A DNA stretch of 64,000 nt from Cymodocea nodosa (GCA_036874045.1 CM072344.1:11070501-11134500), one strand, 5' to 3'. Shown: positions 22,922 through 34,788, numbered from the stretch's first letter. Translations and numbers: made by a program. Notes: a model not told the origin generated them from the letters alone.

Positions 22922-24920
22922 TGTTTAGAATGAAAAAGTGCATAATATTAATGGTTAAATGATGGTTAATTGCATAATATCTAGCTTATCATACGAGAAT
23001 TAAGCCATTATGTTATAATTGCACTATTATATGCTTTAATGAAGGAATCTGCATAATTTTAGGGAATTAATGTGAATTTAGTACATTTCTGAATTGTTGG
23101 TAAATTACAAGTTTTTAATTCTTAAGTATTCGAATTTTCTGTATTTCGAAGAGTTATATTACATGTATTGAACAATTATGTTTTTAATGATAGAAGAATA
23201 TTTTATTATTTCCTGGATTACACGTGTTGAAACTTCAATACATAACTTAAGTGGATTTTCGGTAAGTTATTTGCTAACTATCCAAAATGCATCTAGGCAT
23301 TGGATAGTTAAGGTTTGTAAGTATCCAAAATATCTAAACTCGTTAAGTTAGATTTATGCATGTGTTGAATTTAAATGCTTTATTATGTCACGTGAGATGC
23401 ACATGTTTAACTCGTTAAGTTAGCATAACTATACGCGTTGAGTTACATGAATACACACTAAGGTAACGTGTTATGTTAGTAGCTTATTTCTTTATTGCAT
23501 GTGTTTTATAATTAAATCAACGAAGTAAGTCCATTGAGTTATCTGTAACTCCACGGACCATTTATTTTCTAATATGCCACTATAGCAGTTGTAGAAACGT
23601 AACATTCGAAGGAAAACCACGATTACACATATCACGTAGGAATTTACTTGTGGAACGAAGAAGAAATCACCATCATTGATATGAATGAAGGAAATCCAAC
23701 CGATCATCTAAGCAGAGGCAGTTACTACAGAAAGAAATATAAAAGAAGAGGAGAAAAACAAAGAAAAGTGTGTGTGTAGAGGTGGAGGACCGTGCTAACT
23801 ACAAGCAGCATCGGAAGTTCCCTGAAGATCCACACCACCACCACCAAAATCACCAACCATCAGAGGTCTGTGAGGATACTTTCCTGATGTCGGGTTGATT
23901 CTAAGCCAAACACGGTGCTTGACAACCACTGTGAGGAGTGATCTCATTGTGGGAAGGGAAGCCATTTTCACTAAGCACCGACTCATATCTTAGGAGATCA
24001 TAAAGCTTCTAGCCTTGGTTTTAGGTTGATGCTAGTATGCTAAAGAGGAGATCATCTTACAATTCTAGATTTGCAATTTTATCGGGAGAGGAGGTAGGAT
24101 TGTAAGTGATTAGGTTTTCAGTGGTGTAATCGCATCGCATGTAGTGATGGAAGTTTTTACTATCAATAGAGATTCTTACATTTCACCTTTCATTCATCTT
24201 TAGGAACATATCAAAACAAAAGTACCAAAAACAACAAATTATGTGTGTTTACATTTAGTATTAAAGTGTTGTATTATTTGTTTTGTATCATGATTAATGT
24301 TATCGTTGTTAGTATTGTGAATGTTTTATGTTTGTTTGATTCAGAAAATAGAAAATAGCTTTACAGTTTACTGAAATTGATTCGTTCCAGATACTTTAAG
24401 ATTTTAATGGTTACTATTTGAAATATTTGAATGTTAGTGTTGCTTAATGATAAATCTAATATTCACTAACATTAAAGAGCTTAATTGATGTTATTTACAA
24501 TCTGTGGAACCACCCAATAGTTGGTCGAATTCCTCTGTAAATAGTAGTATTTAACTGGAAAGATAGGCTCGTGGAGTTAACTTAAGTCCACGAGGTCAGT
24601 CCGTTGAGTTAACCATAACTCCATGAACTAAATCCGTTGTGTTAACTATAACTACATGAACTAAATCCGTTGTGTTAACTATAACTCAACGGAGTGCTTA
24701 CTGAACACATAAACTCCAATATAAAAATCGAAATAGTACACAATTCTTACTCAATCTCTATGGGATTGACTTGTACTTGCACACAAATATACACTATGCA
24801 CTTGTAGTTAAAATACAAATTGGAATTAATATCTAATTTGTGTGAAAGGTTGTTTGTTTTATTCTAAAAGAAATTATTGATGTAAGCAAGTTTAAAAATA
24901 GAAGTTAACAAATCAATAGG
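22922..24920 (+). repeat. 3' LTR of copy D, end missing
   Basis: Starts TGTTTAGAATGAAAAAGTGC after a polypurine tract. It has CACGTG boxes, one TCGGATAGTTA-type hairpin (about 23272-23310), TATAAAAG (23738-23745), palindrome arrays (23512-23565 and 24566-24693) and the U5 block near 24760-24800. The last few dozen bases seen in other copies are lost where copy A begins. Confidence 0.85.
23738..23745 (+). promoter_or_regulatory. TATA box of LTR D
   Basis: TATAAAAG within GAAATATAAAAGAAGAGG, same context as the other LTR copies. Confidence 0.55.
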
Positions 24921-25289
24921 TGTTTAGAATGAAAAAGTGCATATTATTAATGGTTAAATGATGGTTAATTGCATAATATTTAGCTTATCATATAAGAATT
25001 AAGTCATTATGTTATAATTGCATTATTATATGCTTTAATTGAAGAATCTACTTAATTTGGGGGAATTAATGTTAATTTAGTACATTTCTGAACTGTCGGT
25101 AAGTTGCAGGCTGTGAAATTCTTAAGTATCCAAATTTTCTGATATTTCGGACAGTTATGTTTAACAAACCGAACATGTATCGGATAGTTATGCTTAAATT
25201 GCCGAACAGTTATGTTTTGAGAAAATATTTTATTATTTCCTGAAGTACACGTGTCAAAACCATAATGAATGACTTAAGTGAACTTTCGG

Positions 25290-25700
25290 TGAGTTATCTA
25301 TAATTATCCGAAATTGCAGTTGGGCATCGGATAGTTATCCCTATAACTCTCAAAAATCTCTTTTTATTTATAAAATAGCTAAGGATACATGTCATGTTCT
25401 AGGAAATTGACTTAAGTGGATTTTCGGTGAGTTATCTCTAACTATCTGAAATGCATATGAGCATCGGATAGTTAGACCTGTAACTCTCCGAAATGTTATT
25501 TTACGATTAAATTACTATTGACACATGTCGAGATCTGGTAGATTTACTTAAGTTATATATCGGTGAGTTATTTGTAACTATCCGAAATGCATCTGAGCAT
25601 CAGATAGTTAAGTTTTTAAGTATCCGAAATGCATCTAAGCATCGGATAGTTAAGTTTTTAAGTATCCGAAATGCACCTGAGCATCGGATAGTTAAATTTA
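25290..25700 (+). repeat. Hairpin array in U3 of 5' LTR A
   Basis: Several copies of AACTATCCGAAATGC..GCATCGGATAGTT, each able to fold (10-base stem, then ATGC/GCAT inner stem). The last three form a tandem repeat of about 42 bases (25577-25696). Repeated in the 3' LTR at 40555-40960. Other LTRs have only one or two. Confidence 0.8.
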
Positions 25701-25819
25701 TGCACATGTTGAATTTAAATGCTTTAGTATATCACGTGAGATGCACATGTTTAACTCGTTATGTTAGCATAACTGTACGTGTTGAGTTACATGAATATAC
25801 ACTAAGGTAACACGTTATG

Positions 25820-26254
25820 TTAGCAGCTTATTTCTTTATATTTTCTAATATGCCATTGTAGCGGTTGCAGGAACAGACAGTTGGAAGAGAAAAATCCACA
25901 TTTGCACGTATCACACAAGAGAAGAAAGCAGCGCCGTTGATATAAATGAAGGACATCCAATCGACCATTCAAGCAGAAGCAGTTACTACTGAAGAAATAT
26001 AAAAGAGAAGAAGAAAAAAGAAGAAGGTGTGACCGATAGGCGGACAGTGTCTGTAAAGGAGGATCGGTGTCGCAATTCTCTGAAGTTCCACCCCAACCAT
26101 CATCATCACCACCATAATCACCAACCATTGAAGGTTTGTGAGGATACTTGCCTGATGTCGGGTCAATTCCAAGCCAAACACAGTGGTTGACAACCATTGT
26201 GAGGAGTGATCGCGTCGCGGGAAGGGAAGCCATTTTCCCCAAGCGTTGACTCAT
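25820..26254 (-). other. Long antisense ORF in 5' LTR A
   Basis: 144 codons, antisense to the LTR, starting MSQRLGKMASLPATRSLL. The 3' LTR holds the same ORF open for 143 codons (41082-41513). No family recognised; the C-terminal half is Phe/Leu/Ser-rich and Cys-rich. Confidence 0.3.
25998..26005 (+). promoter_or_regulatory. TATA box of 5' LTR A
   Basis: TATAAAAG in the conserved GAAATATAAAAG context, the probable promoter for the genomic RNA. Confidence 0.6.
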
Positions 26255-26815
26255 ATTTTAGGAGATTGTAAAGCTTTTAGCCTTGGCTTCGGGTTGATGC
26301 CTGTATGCTGAAGAGGAGATCATCATGCAATTCTAGACTCGTGATTCTATAGGGAGAGGAGACAGGATTGTAAGTGGTTTAATTTTTAGTAGTGTAATCG
26401 TGTTGCAAGTAGTGTCGGAAGTATTTACTGTCAAGTGAGATTACTTTACATTTCACCTTTCGCCCATTTCCATGTTCATATTTAAACGAAAATACTAAAA
26501 AGAATTTATCTATGTTTGTATGTTGTATTTGAGTGTTGTATTGTTTGTGTTGTATCGTGATTAATGTTATTTTTGTTAGTGTTGTGATTGTTTTATGTTT
26601 ATTTTAGTTTTACAGTTTACTAAAATTGGTTCGTTCAAAAGACTTAAAGATTTTAATGGTTAATGTTTGAATTATCTGAATGTTAGTATTGCTTAATGAT
26701 AAATCCAATGTTAACTAACATTAAAGATTTTAATTGATGTTATTTACAATTTGTGGAATCGCCCAATGGTTGGCCGAATTCCTTTGTAAATAGCAGTATT
26801 AAAAAGAAAAGATAG

Positions 26816-26912
26816 GCTCGTGGAGTTAACTTAAGTCCACGACGTTAGTTTGTTGAGTTATGGATAACTCAACGAACTTAGTCCGTTGAGTTAACTGTAA
26901 GTCAACGGAGAG
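26816..26912. repeat. Palindrome array near the end of 5' LTR A
   Basis: CGTGGAGTTA, TAACTCAACG and CGTTGAGTTA half-sites; the same array is at 42073-42176 in the 3' LTR. Confidence 0.7.
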
Positions 26913-27189
26913 CTTATTGAATATATAAATTTGATTGTTAACAAACGAACAGTTCTCAAGTTTTTCAGCAATTCCCTATGGGATCAACCTGTACTTGCAC
27001 ACTAATACAATAAACATTGTGCACTTGTAGTTAAAGTATAAATTGGAATTAATATCTAAATTGTATTAAAGGTTGTTTGTTTACTTCTAAAAGAGAGAAT
27101 AGGCATAAAGATAAATTAACTAAGTAAAAACAGAAGTAACAAATCCAAGTTTTTCTAGTGTAGTGTTGGGAAAACGCAAACAAGTTTTA

Positions 27190-27207
27190 TAGCACCGTTG
27201 TCGGGGA
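27190..27207 (+). other. Primer-binding site of copy A, tRNA-Asp type
   Basis: TAGCACCGTTGTCGGGGA differs at three places, all C/T or G/A changes, from TGGCGCCGTTGCCGGGG, the Athila site complementary to the 3' end of plant tRNA-Asp. It lies 7 bases after the LTR, as in copy F. Confidence 0.8.
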
Positions 27208-27245
27208 ATTGAATTGAACTGAATTGAATTGAATTGAATTAATTT
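27206..27245 (+). repeat. GAATT/GAACT microsatellite
   Basis: About seven 5-base repeats directly after the primer-binding site, absent from copy F at this place. Confidence 0.8.
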
Positions 27246-27311
27246 AAGCAACTGTTAGAGCTGTTTTGTTTTAATAGCTAGAGTTGTGTGTTTTCTTCTG
27301 TAATTGAGAAT

Positions 27312-28284
27312 ATGGCATATGCTTATGCTCAAAGATTTTTGAAACCTGTAATTAGCATATGTGAATTTTGCAATTTTGAAGGACACGACATTTCTGACTG
27401 TTTGAAATTGAGACAATTACAGATGGTTAGATCCCTTGAACAACAAATGAATTATCCTTAATATAATAGAGCCGAGTATGAGAATCCTATAGTTTACCCA
27501 ACGGATGGTCAGTATAGAATGTGTAATATGTTGAGACATTGAAGTTTAGGATAGGTATGACTGACTAGAGCATAGTATAGAGCAAAATATAGACAAACTG
27601 GAATACTTTATGTGTCAACAACAAGAAGTCAACCAATTAAACTATAAGGAAGCATATTCAGAACCTAAAAAGGATATAATTTACGAAACTGAAAAAACCA
27701 TAATGAAAATTGATCAAAAATTGAATGCAATGAAATTAGATGATCTGGAAACAAAATTAAAAGCATTAGATGAATATACAATGAAAATACAAGTTATGCA
27801 ATAGGACAATGAAAATTATAATGTTATAAACCTGCATAATTTGCAAAATATACAGCAAATAGAAAACACTAATGCAAGAGAATTTAAAGAATGCACTTTA
27901 AAACTAAAAACAATTGAAGATCATAATCACGAAAATGATATGCAAAAACATCATGAGAATAACAAAAATCTGGAAGATGTACGTGTAACATTAAGATCTG
28001 GAACTGATATACCACCAAGAACTCAAAATGAAAATGATATGAAGGTGGATAAGAGTAAAAATCAAAATGATAATGAAAATGTAATAGCTGAAAATCTACA
28101 AATCACTGAAGAACAATCTGAATTTGTGAATGAAGCTAAAAATGATCAAACAAATCAACTGAAAGAAAAAGAGTCTTTGAAATCAAAATCTTTAGCACCC
28201 TATCCTGAAAGATTACAACAAACAATACCTGAAAAACAAGAAAAAATTAGAGAAATTTTTGAAAAAGTACAAGTTAACATTCCT
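27312..28284 (+). pseudogene. Start of pol: zinc knuckle and coiled-coil region (copy A)
   Basis: ATG at 27312, 105 bases after the primer-binding site, opens MAYAYAQRFLKPVISICEFC. CEFCNFEGHDISDC is a CX2CX4HX4C knuckle at residues 16-29. No capsid domain precedes it. A helical, Lys/Asp/Glu/Asn-rich region follows (27610-28180), then VTLRSGTDIPPRTQ and LAPYPERLQQTIPEKQEKI, the sequence that precedes protease in Athila. A one-base deletion near 27540 and several TAG/TGA stops interrupt it. The same order is seen in copy F. Confidence 0.75.
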
Positions 28285-28785
28285 TTGTTAGATCTATTGT
28301 AGAAAATGCCACATTGTGCTAAATTTCTTAAGGATTGGTGTACTAAGAAAAGAGAGCGAAAAGTTCTTAGAAAGGTCTTTTTAGCTGAGTAAAGTAGTTC
28401 CCTATTTCTGCCACAAATTCCTAAAAAGTTATCTGATCTTGGAATCCCTGTTATATCATGCACCATAGGAAATACCATTCTAGAAAGAACCTTAATAGAC
28501 TTAGGTGCAAGTATAAATGTTATGCCAAGTGATATATTTGCATCCTTAGGATTAGAAGACTTAACTCCTACTAGTACGGTTATTCAATTAGCTGATAGAA
28601 GTATAAGATACCCTAGAGGAAAAATAGAGAATGTCTTAATTAAAATCAAAAACTTTATATATCCTATTGATATTGTAATTTTGGATTTCCAACAAATTAA
28701 GCATAAAAATAGTGATACATCTTTAATTTTGGGAAGGCCATTTTTAGCAACATCAGGGGCTATTATAATTGTAAGACTGGAGTAA
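28285..28785 (+). pseudogene. Athila-type aspartic protease (copy A)
   Basis: Preceded by PHCAKFLKDWCTKKRERK. The protease core has GIPVISCTIGNTILERTLID, then LGASINVMPSDIFASLGL, where D-L-G-A replaces the common D-S/T-G-A, as usual in Athila. ADRSIRYPRG, IDIVILD and LILGRPFLATSGA end the domain. There is a stop at about 28390 and a one-base loss near 28768 that moves pol to another frame. In intact elements it cuts the polyprotein. Confidence 0.85.
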
Positions 28786-30660
28786 TGAAGTTAGCATATG
28801 GTAATGAGGATACTCAATTAAACATTTTCAAATCAGAAAGGTTTGAAGAGTTAGAAATGTCCTTACATACCATAGACTTTTTAGACGATGAAGGAGATAT
28901 GTTAGATGATGTGATTCAAGAAGAATTAAATAGGCAAATCAATTCTAAAATTTTAAAAGAAAGTGAAAGCATAAATATAGAAGGAGATTTGGAAGAAATT
29001 CATTTAAAAGATGATGATGTTCAATTAGGAGCTCTAGCTTCTGATGGGCAACATTTAGAATTAAAACCTTTACCTCTTGAATTAACCTATATATTTCTGG
29101 AAGATAAACAAATCTGTCCAATCATTATTGCTTCAGATTTAAAAGAGGATAAAATAGCTAAATTAAAAGATGTAGTAAAAAGTTATAAAGAAGCAATAGG
29201 ATGGACTATGACTGATATAAAATGGTTAAGTTCAACTTTATGCTGTCACCACATATATTTAGAAGAGAATGCTAAACCTGTTAGAATTCCTGAGAGGAGA
29301 TTAAATCCAAACCTTAAAGAAGTAGTCAGGAAGGAAATAGTTAAATGGTTAGATAATGATATAATTTATCCGATTTCTGATAGCTCATGGGTTAGTCCAA
29401 TCCATGTAGTTCCCAAGAAATCAGGATTAACAGTTATTAGGAATGAAAGTCAAGACTTGATACCTACTAGAATTCAATCAGGCTGAAGAGTATGTATAGA
29501 CTATAGAAAGTTGAATGGTGTGAGTAGGAAAGATCATTTTCCCTTACCTTTTATAGATCAAATGCTGGAAAGATTAGCAGGGCAAGAATATTTTTGTTTC
29601 CTAGATGGGTAGTTAGGGTATAATCAAATTCCAATAGCATTAGAGGATCAAGAGAAAACAACTTTCACCTATCCTAATGGAACTTATGCTTTTAAGAGAA
29701 TGCCATTCGGATTATGCAATGAGCCAACTACCTTTCAAAGGTGTATGCAGGGCATATTTACTGGAATGACTAAAGATTTCTTAGAAATATTTATGGATGA
29801 TTTTACTATATATGGCAACTCATATGAAGTTTGTTTAAGCAATTTAGACCAAATATTAAAACGCTGTGTGAAAAAAAATATGATTTTAAATTGGGAAAAA
29901 TGTCACTTCATGGTTAAACAAGGAATAGTCTTAGGGCATGTTGTTTCTAAGAAAGGGCTGGAAGTAGATAAAGCTAAAATAGAAGTAATTTCTAATCTAC
30001 CAGAACCTAAATCAGTAAAAGATATTAGATCACTTCTAGGACATGCTGGTTTTTATAGAAGATTTATTAAAGACTTTAGCAAGATAGCTAGACCTTTAAC
30101 TAATCTATTAAAAGATGTTCCATTTAACTTTGATAAAATTTGCAAGGAAGCATTTTTCAGACTTAAGACTAGCTTAATTTCAACTCCTATAATTCAAGCA
30201 CCTGATTGGAACTATCCATTTGAATTAATGTGCGATGCTTCTGATTTTGCTATAGGAGTAGTGTTAGGATAGAAGATAGAAAAATCTCCTAGAGTGATTC
30301 ATTACGCAAGCAAAACCTTAAATGATGCTCAAGTTAATTACACAACTACTAAAAAAGAATTATTAGCTGTTGTGTTTGCTTTAGAAAAGTTTAGATCATA
30401 TCTAATTGGAGCTAAAGTAATAGTATACACAGATCATTCAACTCTAAAACATCTAATAAAGAAAAAAGAAACTAAACCTAGATTGATCCGATGGATATTA
30501 TTATTACAAGAATTTGATCTAGAAATTAAAGATAAAAAAGGTTGTGAGAATGTAGTAGCAGATCATTTATCAAGATTACAAATAGAAAAATCAAATATTG
30601 AAATTAAGGATAATTTTCCTGATGAACAATTAATGACCATCAACATAATGCCTTGGTATG
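28785..30660 (+). pseudogene. Reverse transcriptase and RNase H of copy A pol
   Basis: RT: VSPIHVVPKKSG, WRVCIDYRKLN (Trp now TGA at 29484), FPLPFIDQMLERLAG, YFCFLDG (first Asp), MPFGLCNEPTTFQRCM, IFMDDFTIYG (catalytic D-D) and LGHVVSKKGLEVD. RNase H (about 30200-30590): [39 protein letters not shown] and VADHLSRL. Catalytic residues are kept, but TGA at 29484, TAG near 29611 and TAG at 30270 (Gln in copy F) break the frame. Length and motif order are those of Ty3/gypsy pol. It copied element RNA into DNA when intact. Confidence 0.92.
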
Positions 30661-30681
30661 TAGACATAGTTAATTACTTAA

Positions 30682-31956
30682 GTTACTAGTCTAACACCTA
30701 AGGATTGGAATAGATAGGATAAGAAATTGTTTTTCTCAAGAGTAAAATATTACTATTGGGAAGACCCATACTTATTTAAGAAATGTCCTGATCTGATTTT
30801 AAGGAGATGTGTTCCAAAAACTGAATATCTGAGCATATTGTCTTTCTGTCATGACCAAGCTTGTGGAGGACATTTTGGTTTAGGGAAAACTACTGCAAAA
30901 ATTCTGCAATGTGGGTTTTATTAGCCAACACTATTCAAAGATGCTCATAAATATTACTTAAGTTGTTTAAGATGTCAACAAATAGGAAGAATATCAAAGA
31001 AGAATATGATGCCTCTTAATCCAATTGTTGATGTTGAAATCTTTGATGTGTGGGGAATAGATTTTATAGGTCAACTTCCTATGTCTAATTAATTTAATTA
31101 CATATTGTTGGGGGTGGATTATGTATCTAAATGGATAGAAGCTATTCCTACAAAAACTAATCATAACAAAGTGGTAATACAATTTATAAGAACAAATATA
31201 TTTGCCAGATTTGGAATACCTAAAGCTATTATCAGTGATAGAGGAACTCATTTCTGTAATAGAAGTTTTGAAGCCTTAATGAAGAAATATGGAGTAAATC
31301 ACAAAATTGCAACATCATATCATCCGCAAGCAAGTGGACAAGTAGAAAGTGTAAACAAATAAATTAAATTAATCTTAGAAAAAGTAGTAAATCCTACTAG
31401 AATAGATTGGGCTAATAGATTTATAGATGCACTTTGGGCTTATAGAACTACTTATAAAACGAGCTTAGGTATGTCACCTTTTAGGCTAGTATATGGAAAA
31501 AGTTGTCATTTACCAGTTGAAATAGAACATAAAGCTTATTGGGCATTAAAAACTCTGAATACTAATTTAAATCAAGTTGCTGAAAATAGAAAAATGCAAT
31601 TAATTGAATTAGAAGAATTTAGAAATGAAGCTTATTCGAATACTGTAAGAGAAAAAGAAAAAATTAAATTTTGGCATGATAGAAAAATTATTCCTAAAAG
31701 TTTTGAAATAGGACAAGAAGTATATCTTTATATGGCTAGACTCCATAGCCATCTAGGAAAATTAAAATCTAGATGGGTAGGACCTTACATAGTTCAAAAT
31801 GTTTATCCTTATGGAGCTATTGAAATTGAAAATCCTAAAAATCAGAATATATTTAAAGTAAATGGACAAAGACTTAGACCTATTCTGAAAACACCAAAAA
31901 GCTCCTTTGGAATTATAAAAGAAGTTAGAGTAGAGGACTACTCGAGCTTTACTTAG
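30682..31956 (+). pseudogene. Integrase of copy A pol
   Basis: Frame shifts by one extra base near 30681. The zinc-binding HHCC part reads H..ACGGHFG and CLRCQQIG. Catalytic core: GIDFIGQLP, IISDRGTHF and ASGQVESVNK supply D, D and E. The C-terminal part has the Athila signature [40 protein letters not shown] and [10 protein letters not shown]. Stops: TAG near 30922 (Trp in relatives), TAA near 31090, TAA 31360. Pol ends at 31956. No chromodomain is seen, as usual for Athila. Confidence 0.92.
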
Positions 31957-32562
31957 TAAGAAATCAGTTTTTATGTTTATATATATAAAAAAAAGAAAAA
32001 AAAAATATTAAAAAAATATGTAAAACATAAAAATCGTTGCGGTTTAACTGACTAGATCCATCGGTATGACCGGAACATAAAAATATATGTATATTAATTT
32101 TCAGAAAAAAATGTTGGTTTTACAGAAACATAGTATCGGTTCAACCGAAAGAAAAATAAAAAAATAAAAAAAAATAAAAAAAATATTTAGGTCTAATCGA
32201 AACATAGTATCGGTTAAACCGGTAAAAAAATAGAAAAAACTATTCTCTGTAATATTTTTATTATTATATTTGCTTGTACGGGGAGTCCGTTGAGTTACAC
32301 TTAACTCAACAAGCTTACTCCGTTGAGTCTTGAGTTAGTCAACGAGCTTATTCCGTTGTGTTAACTGTAACTCAACGGAGTACTGTAATTAAGACTTCAG
32401 ATAAAATAGTAATAGTTGGTTTGGAAAATGACCCGATTACCCGCCTAAACTTAGGGCTTATTTAAACTAAAACCTAGGGTTTTGGGGGCATTATCCGGCA
32501 AATCATTTAGAATCTAGAACAGTAGAAATCAGAGTGATTCCATGTTGTTGTGTAACTCTACG
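31957..32562 (+). other. Spacer and leader before ORF X (copy A)
   Basis: Non-coding. A-rich with two or three ATCGGTT(C/A)AACCG palindromes (about 32065, 32135 and 32205), then a CGTTGAGTTA array (32281-32393), then a stretch shared with copy B's leader up to the ATG. Confidence 0.65.
32281..32393. repeat. Palindrome array before ORF X (copy A)
   Basis: CCGTTGAGTTA and TAACTCAACGG halves alternate at least five times; matches 20076-20165 of copy B. Confidence 0.75.
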
Positions 32563-34788
32563 ATGAGGAAGATGAAGCCTGAATTTTGGGAAGAGGCAGT
32601 GGACACCGCATAGTTTCTGAAGGAATCTGAAGAATGACACCCGCGGTAGAAGATCAGAAATACAACAAGAGAGAAAGAGCTACAAAAGGTAGAATCAGAA
32701 CTCTTTAACTTGAGAAAATTTTTGGTTGAGTTAGAAATACAGATACCATAGATAATGGAGACACAAATTAGAGTAGCAACTGAAATTGCAGTAAGTAAAG
32801 AAAGAAAGATACGACCAAATAATGAAGTAGCCTTAGAATTAATCCAACGTAAGTCCCAACTCTAGTTCAAAAGACGAATCTGTAGACGAGCTAAATGGGT
32901 GATCTAGGAGTAAGAAAGGAAAGAAAATGAAGAAGAGGCAATTGAAGGACAAGAGGAGCCGACTGTTGAAAGACCTATTCCTAAGGAGCAACAGCCTGGA
33001 CCTTCAAATCCACTTCCTAAATCATTAGAAAGGGTGGTAGTTATGGGGCCTTCAAATGAAGAAGAATTAAGAGAATTTGAAGAACTGGTTCAAGTTGGGA
33101 AAAACCAAGGAGAATCAAAAGATTTGGTGGTGGCTAAAGCACACCTAGTGTTTGATGCACTTTACAAAAAGAGGGCTGCAGAAAAGTTGAAAGCCCAATA
33201 TAAAATCAAAGTGGAACAACATCAAGAAGCTACTACCAAACTTGTTGAAAAAGGAGATGAAGCTGGTCATTCGAGACCAGCAATTATAAAAAAAGTTAAA
33301 CAGGAAGAGCCAGTACCTGTGGCTCGAAGGCCTACAGAGCCTACTTTTGTAGATTTAATTTCAGAAGATGAAGAGGAAGAGTAGGCACAACTAATCAGAA
33401 AAAAGAAAGGAAAAGAAAAAGTGCCTGAATATGAGGAAATTAAATCTAAAGTACCAATTTTTACAAGGCCTATGGAGTAGATTTTTATTAACCTGCTATC
33501 TGATTCTAAGGAGGAGCAGGAGGAGCTGCAGCAACAAGAGCAAAGAAAAGAAGAAAATTAGGCTGAAATTAGTCTGCAGCCTATACAAGAAGAAACAGAA
33601 AATAGGGTAGAAACTGAATTGCCCGTGACTCCATCCTAATCTGTTACAGAATTAGAAATAACAGTAACAGAACAGATTGGTAGTCAGGACGAAAAACAAA
33701 GAGCAGAAAATGATGAGGCTAAAAGAAGCCATTAGGACAAAAATAATTTTACAGATTCCATTGAAGAATAAGAAACTCTTCAGCAATTTATGGAGAGAAT
33801 TCAAGACAGAGTGGAGAGTTCTGCCGGCTCACCACCACAAACAGAAACAGAAATTCAGGAATCTGTAGAAAATATTCAAATGCAGCCTATAGAAGAGGAA
33901 GAGCAAGAGCAAACCCCTCTAGAGCAACAAAGTCACCTTCCTGATCCGACTGAAACAACAATTTTGAATGAAGTACATTTTTGTAGTTAGGAAGCTTATA
34001 CCAAATACCAAGAAATAAGGGGTTACAACATTATTTACAGTAGACTAGTAAATTGGGATGGAATGCAAGAAATCAAAGATTGATTTGAATTCCAAGGTCT
34101 ATTGCAATTCATTTCTCAAGAAAAAGGGCATGCAGTATATGAGAATTTAGTGCCCTGTTTTTATGCAAATTTAAGAGGAGAAAGAGGATTAATTTCCAAC
34201 GTGGAGAAAGCTGATGTATAGATAACACCAGAGCTTCTCCACAACATTTTTGGTTTAAAGAATGAAGGAATAACAATTTTGGAAGATACAACTGCAGTTG
34301 AATGGACTGAACAGCAAATTAAGGATTGTTTAGCTATCAATCCTAGTGTGCCATTATTAAATAGATTGAAGCATTTAAATGGTAAAGCACACCTGGTAGC
34401 TAACATTCTGATTAAGAATGTCTATCAACGACAGGGTCATGACATAGAATTAAGTCAATTTGTCAAATGGGCCACATATGCAACAGTAAATAAGATCCAA
34501 ATAAATTGATCTACAGTTTTTATCTCCAAGATGAAAATAGTGAAGAAGAAATTATTTTATGGAGATTTGATTCCACTGCTGATGGTGGACTGTATTGATT
34601 TCACGAAATGGACATCAAAAAGGATCAGATCTAGAACCATTTCAGTGAAAGAATACAGAAATTTTGTAGCTACAGAAGTAGCTGTACCTTTTGGAGGAAT
34701 TACAAGAGCAATAGAGAGGATTAATCAATTAGAACTTCAATTATAAAAACTCTAGAAGGAAGTAGATGAACTTAGGCATAGAGATTAA
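32563..34788 (+). pseudogene. ORF X of F-box-Athila copy A (plant transposon-protein-like)
   Basis: One frame of 741 codons from MRKMKPEFWEEAV to ELRHRD, with no frameshift but more than ten stops. Regions: N-terminal helical part, acidic Glu/Gln/Pro linker with an FVDLISEDEEEE-like motif, conserved C-terminal domain (33960-34509: EVHF, YNIIYSR, FEFQGLLQFISQ, ELLHNIFGLKNEG, RQGHDIELSQFVKWATYA), then KLFYGDLIPLLMVDCIDFTK and a short coiled coil. Compared with copy B, stops at 32653, 32748, 33382, 33988 and 34219 are Gln there, and 32644 is Trp. Resembles the plant transposon-protein domain downstream of pol in other Athila-type elements. Role unknown. Confidence 0.75.

Larger units (their letters stand above)
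20211..24920 (+). mobile_element. F-box-Athila copy D, 5'-truncated
   Basis: Contains the F-box C-terminal part, tail, polypurine tract and 3' LTR. It joins copy B head to head at 20210/20211, and its LTR end is cut by copy A at 24920. The arms 8578-13360 (-) and 20211-24920 (+) form a long imperfect inverted repeat. Confidence 0.8.
24921..27182 (+). repeat. 5' LTR of copy A
   Basis: About 2.26 kb. U3 has a tandem array of TCGGATAGTTA hairpins (25300-25700), CACGTG boxes and AACTCGTTATGTTA-type motifs, then TATAAAAG at 25998-26005. The U5 part has palindromes (26816-26912) and the GTACTTGCAC block near 26990. It closely resembles the 3' LTR (40183-42441) by eye, closer than to the LTRs of B, D, F or J, which supports one insertion. 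Confidence 0.9.
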
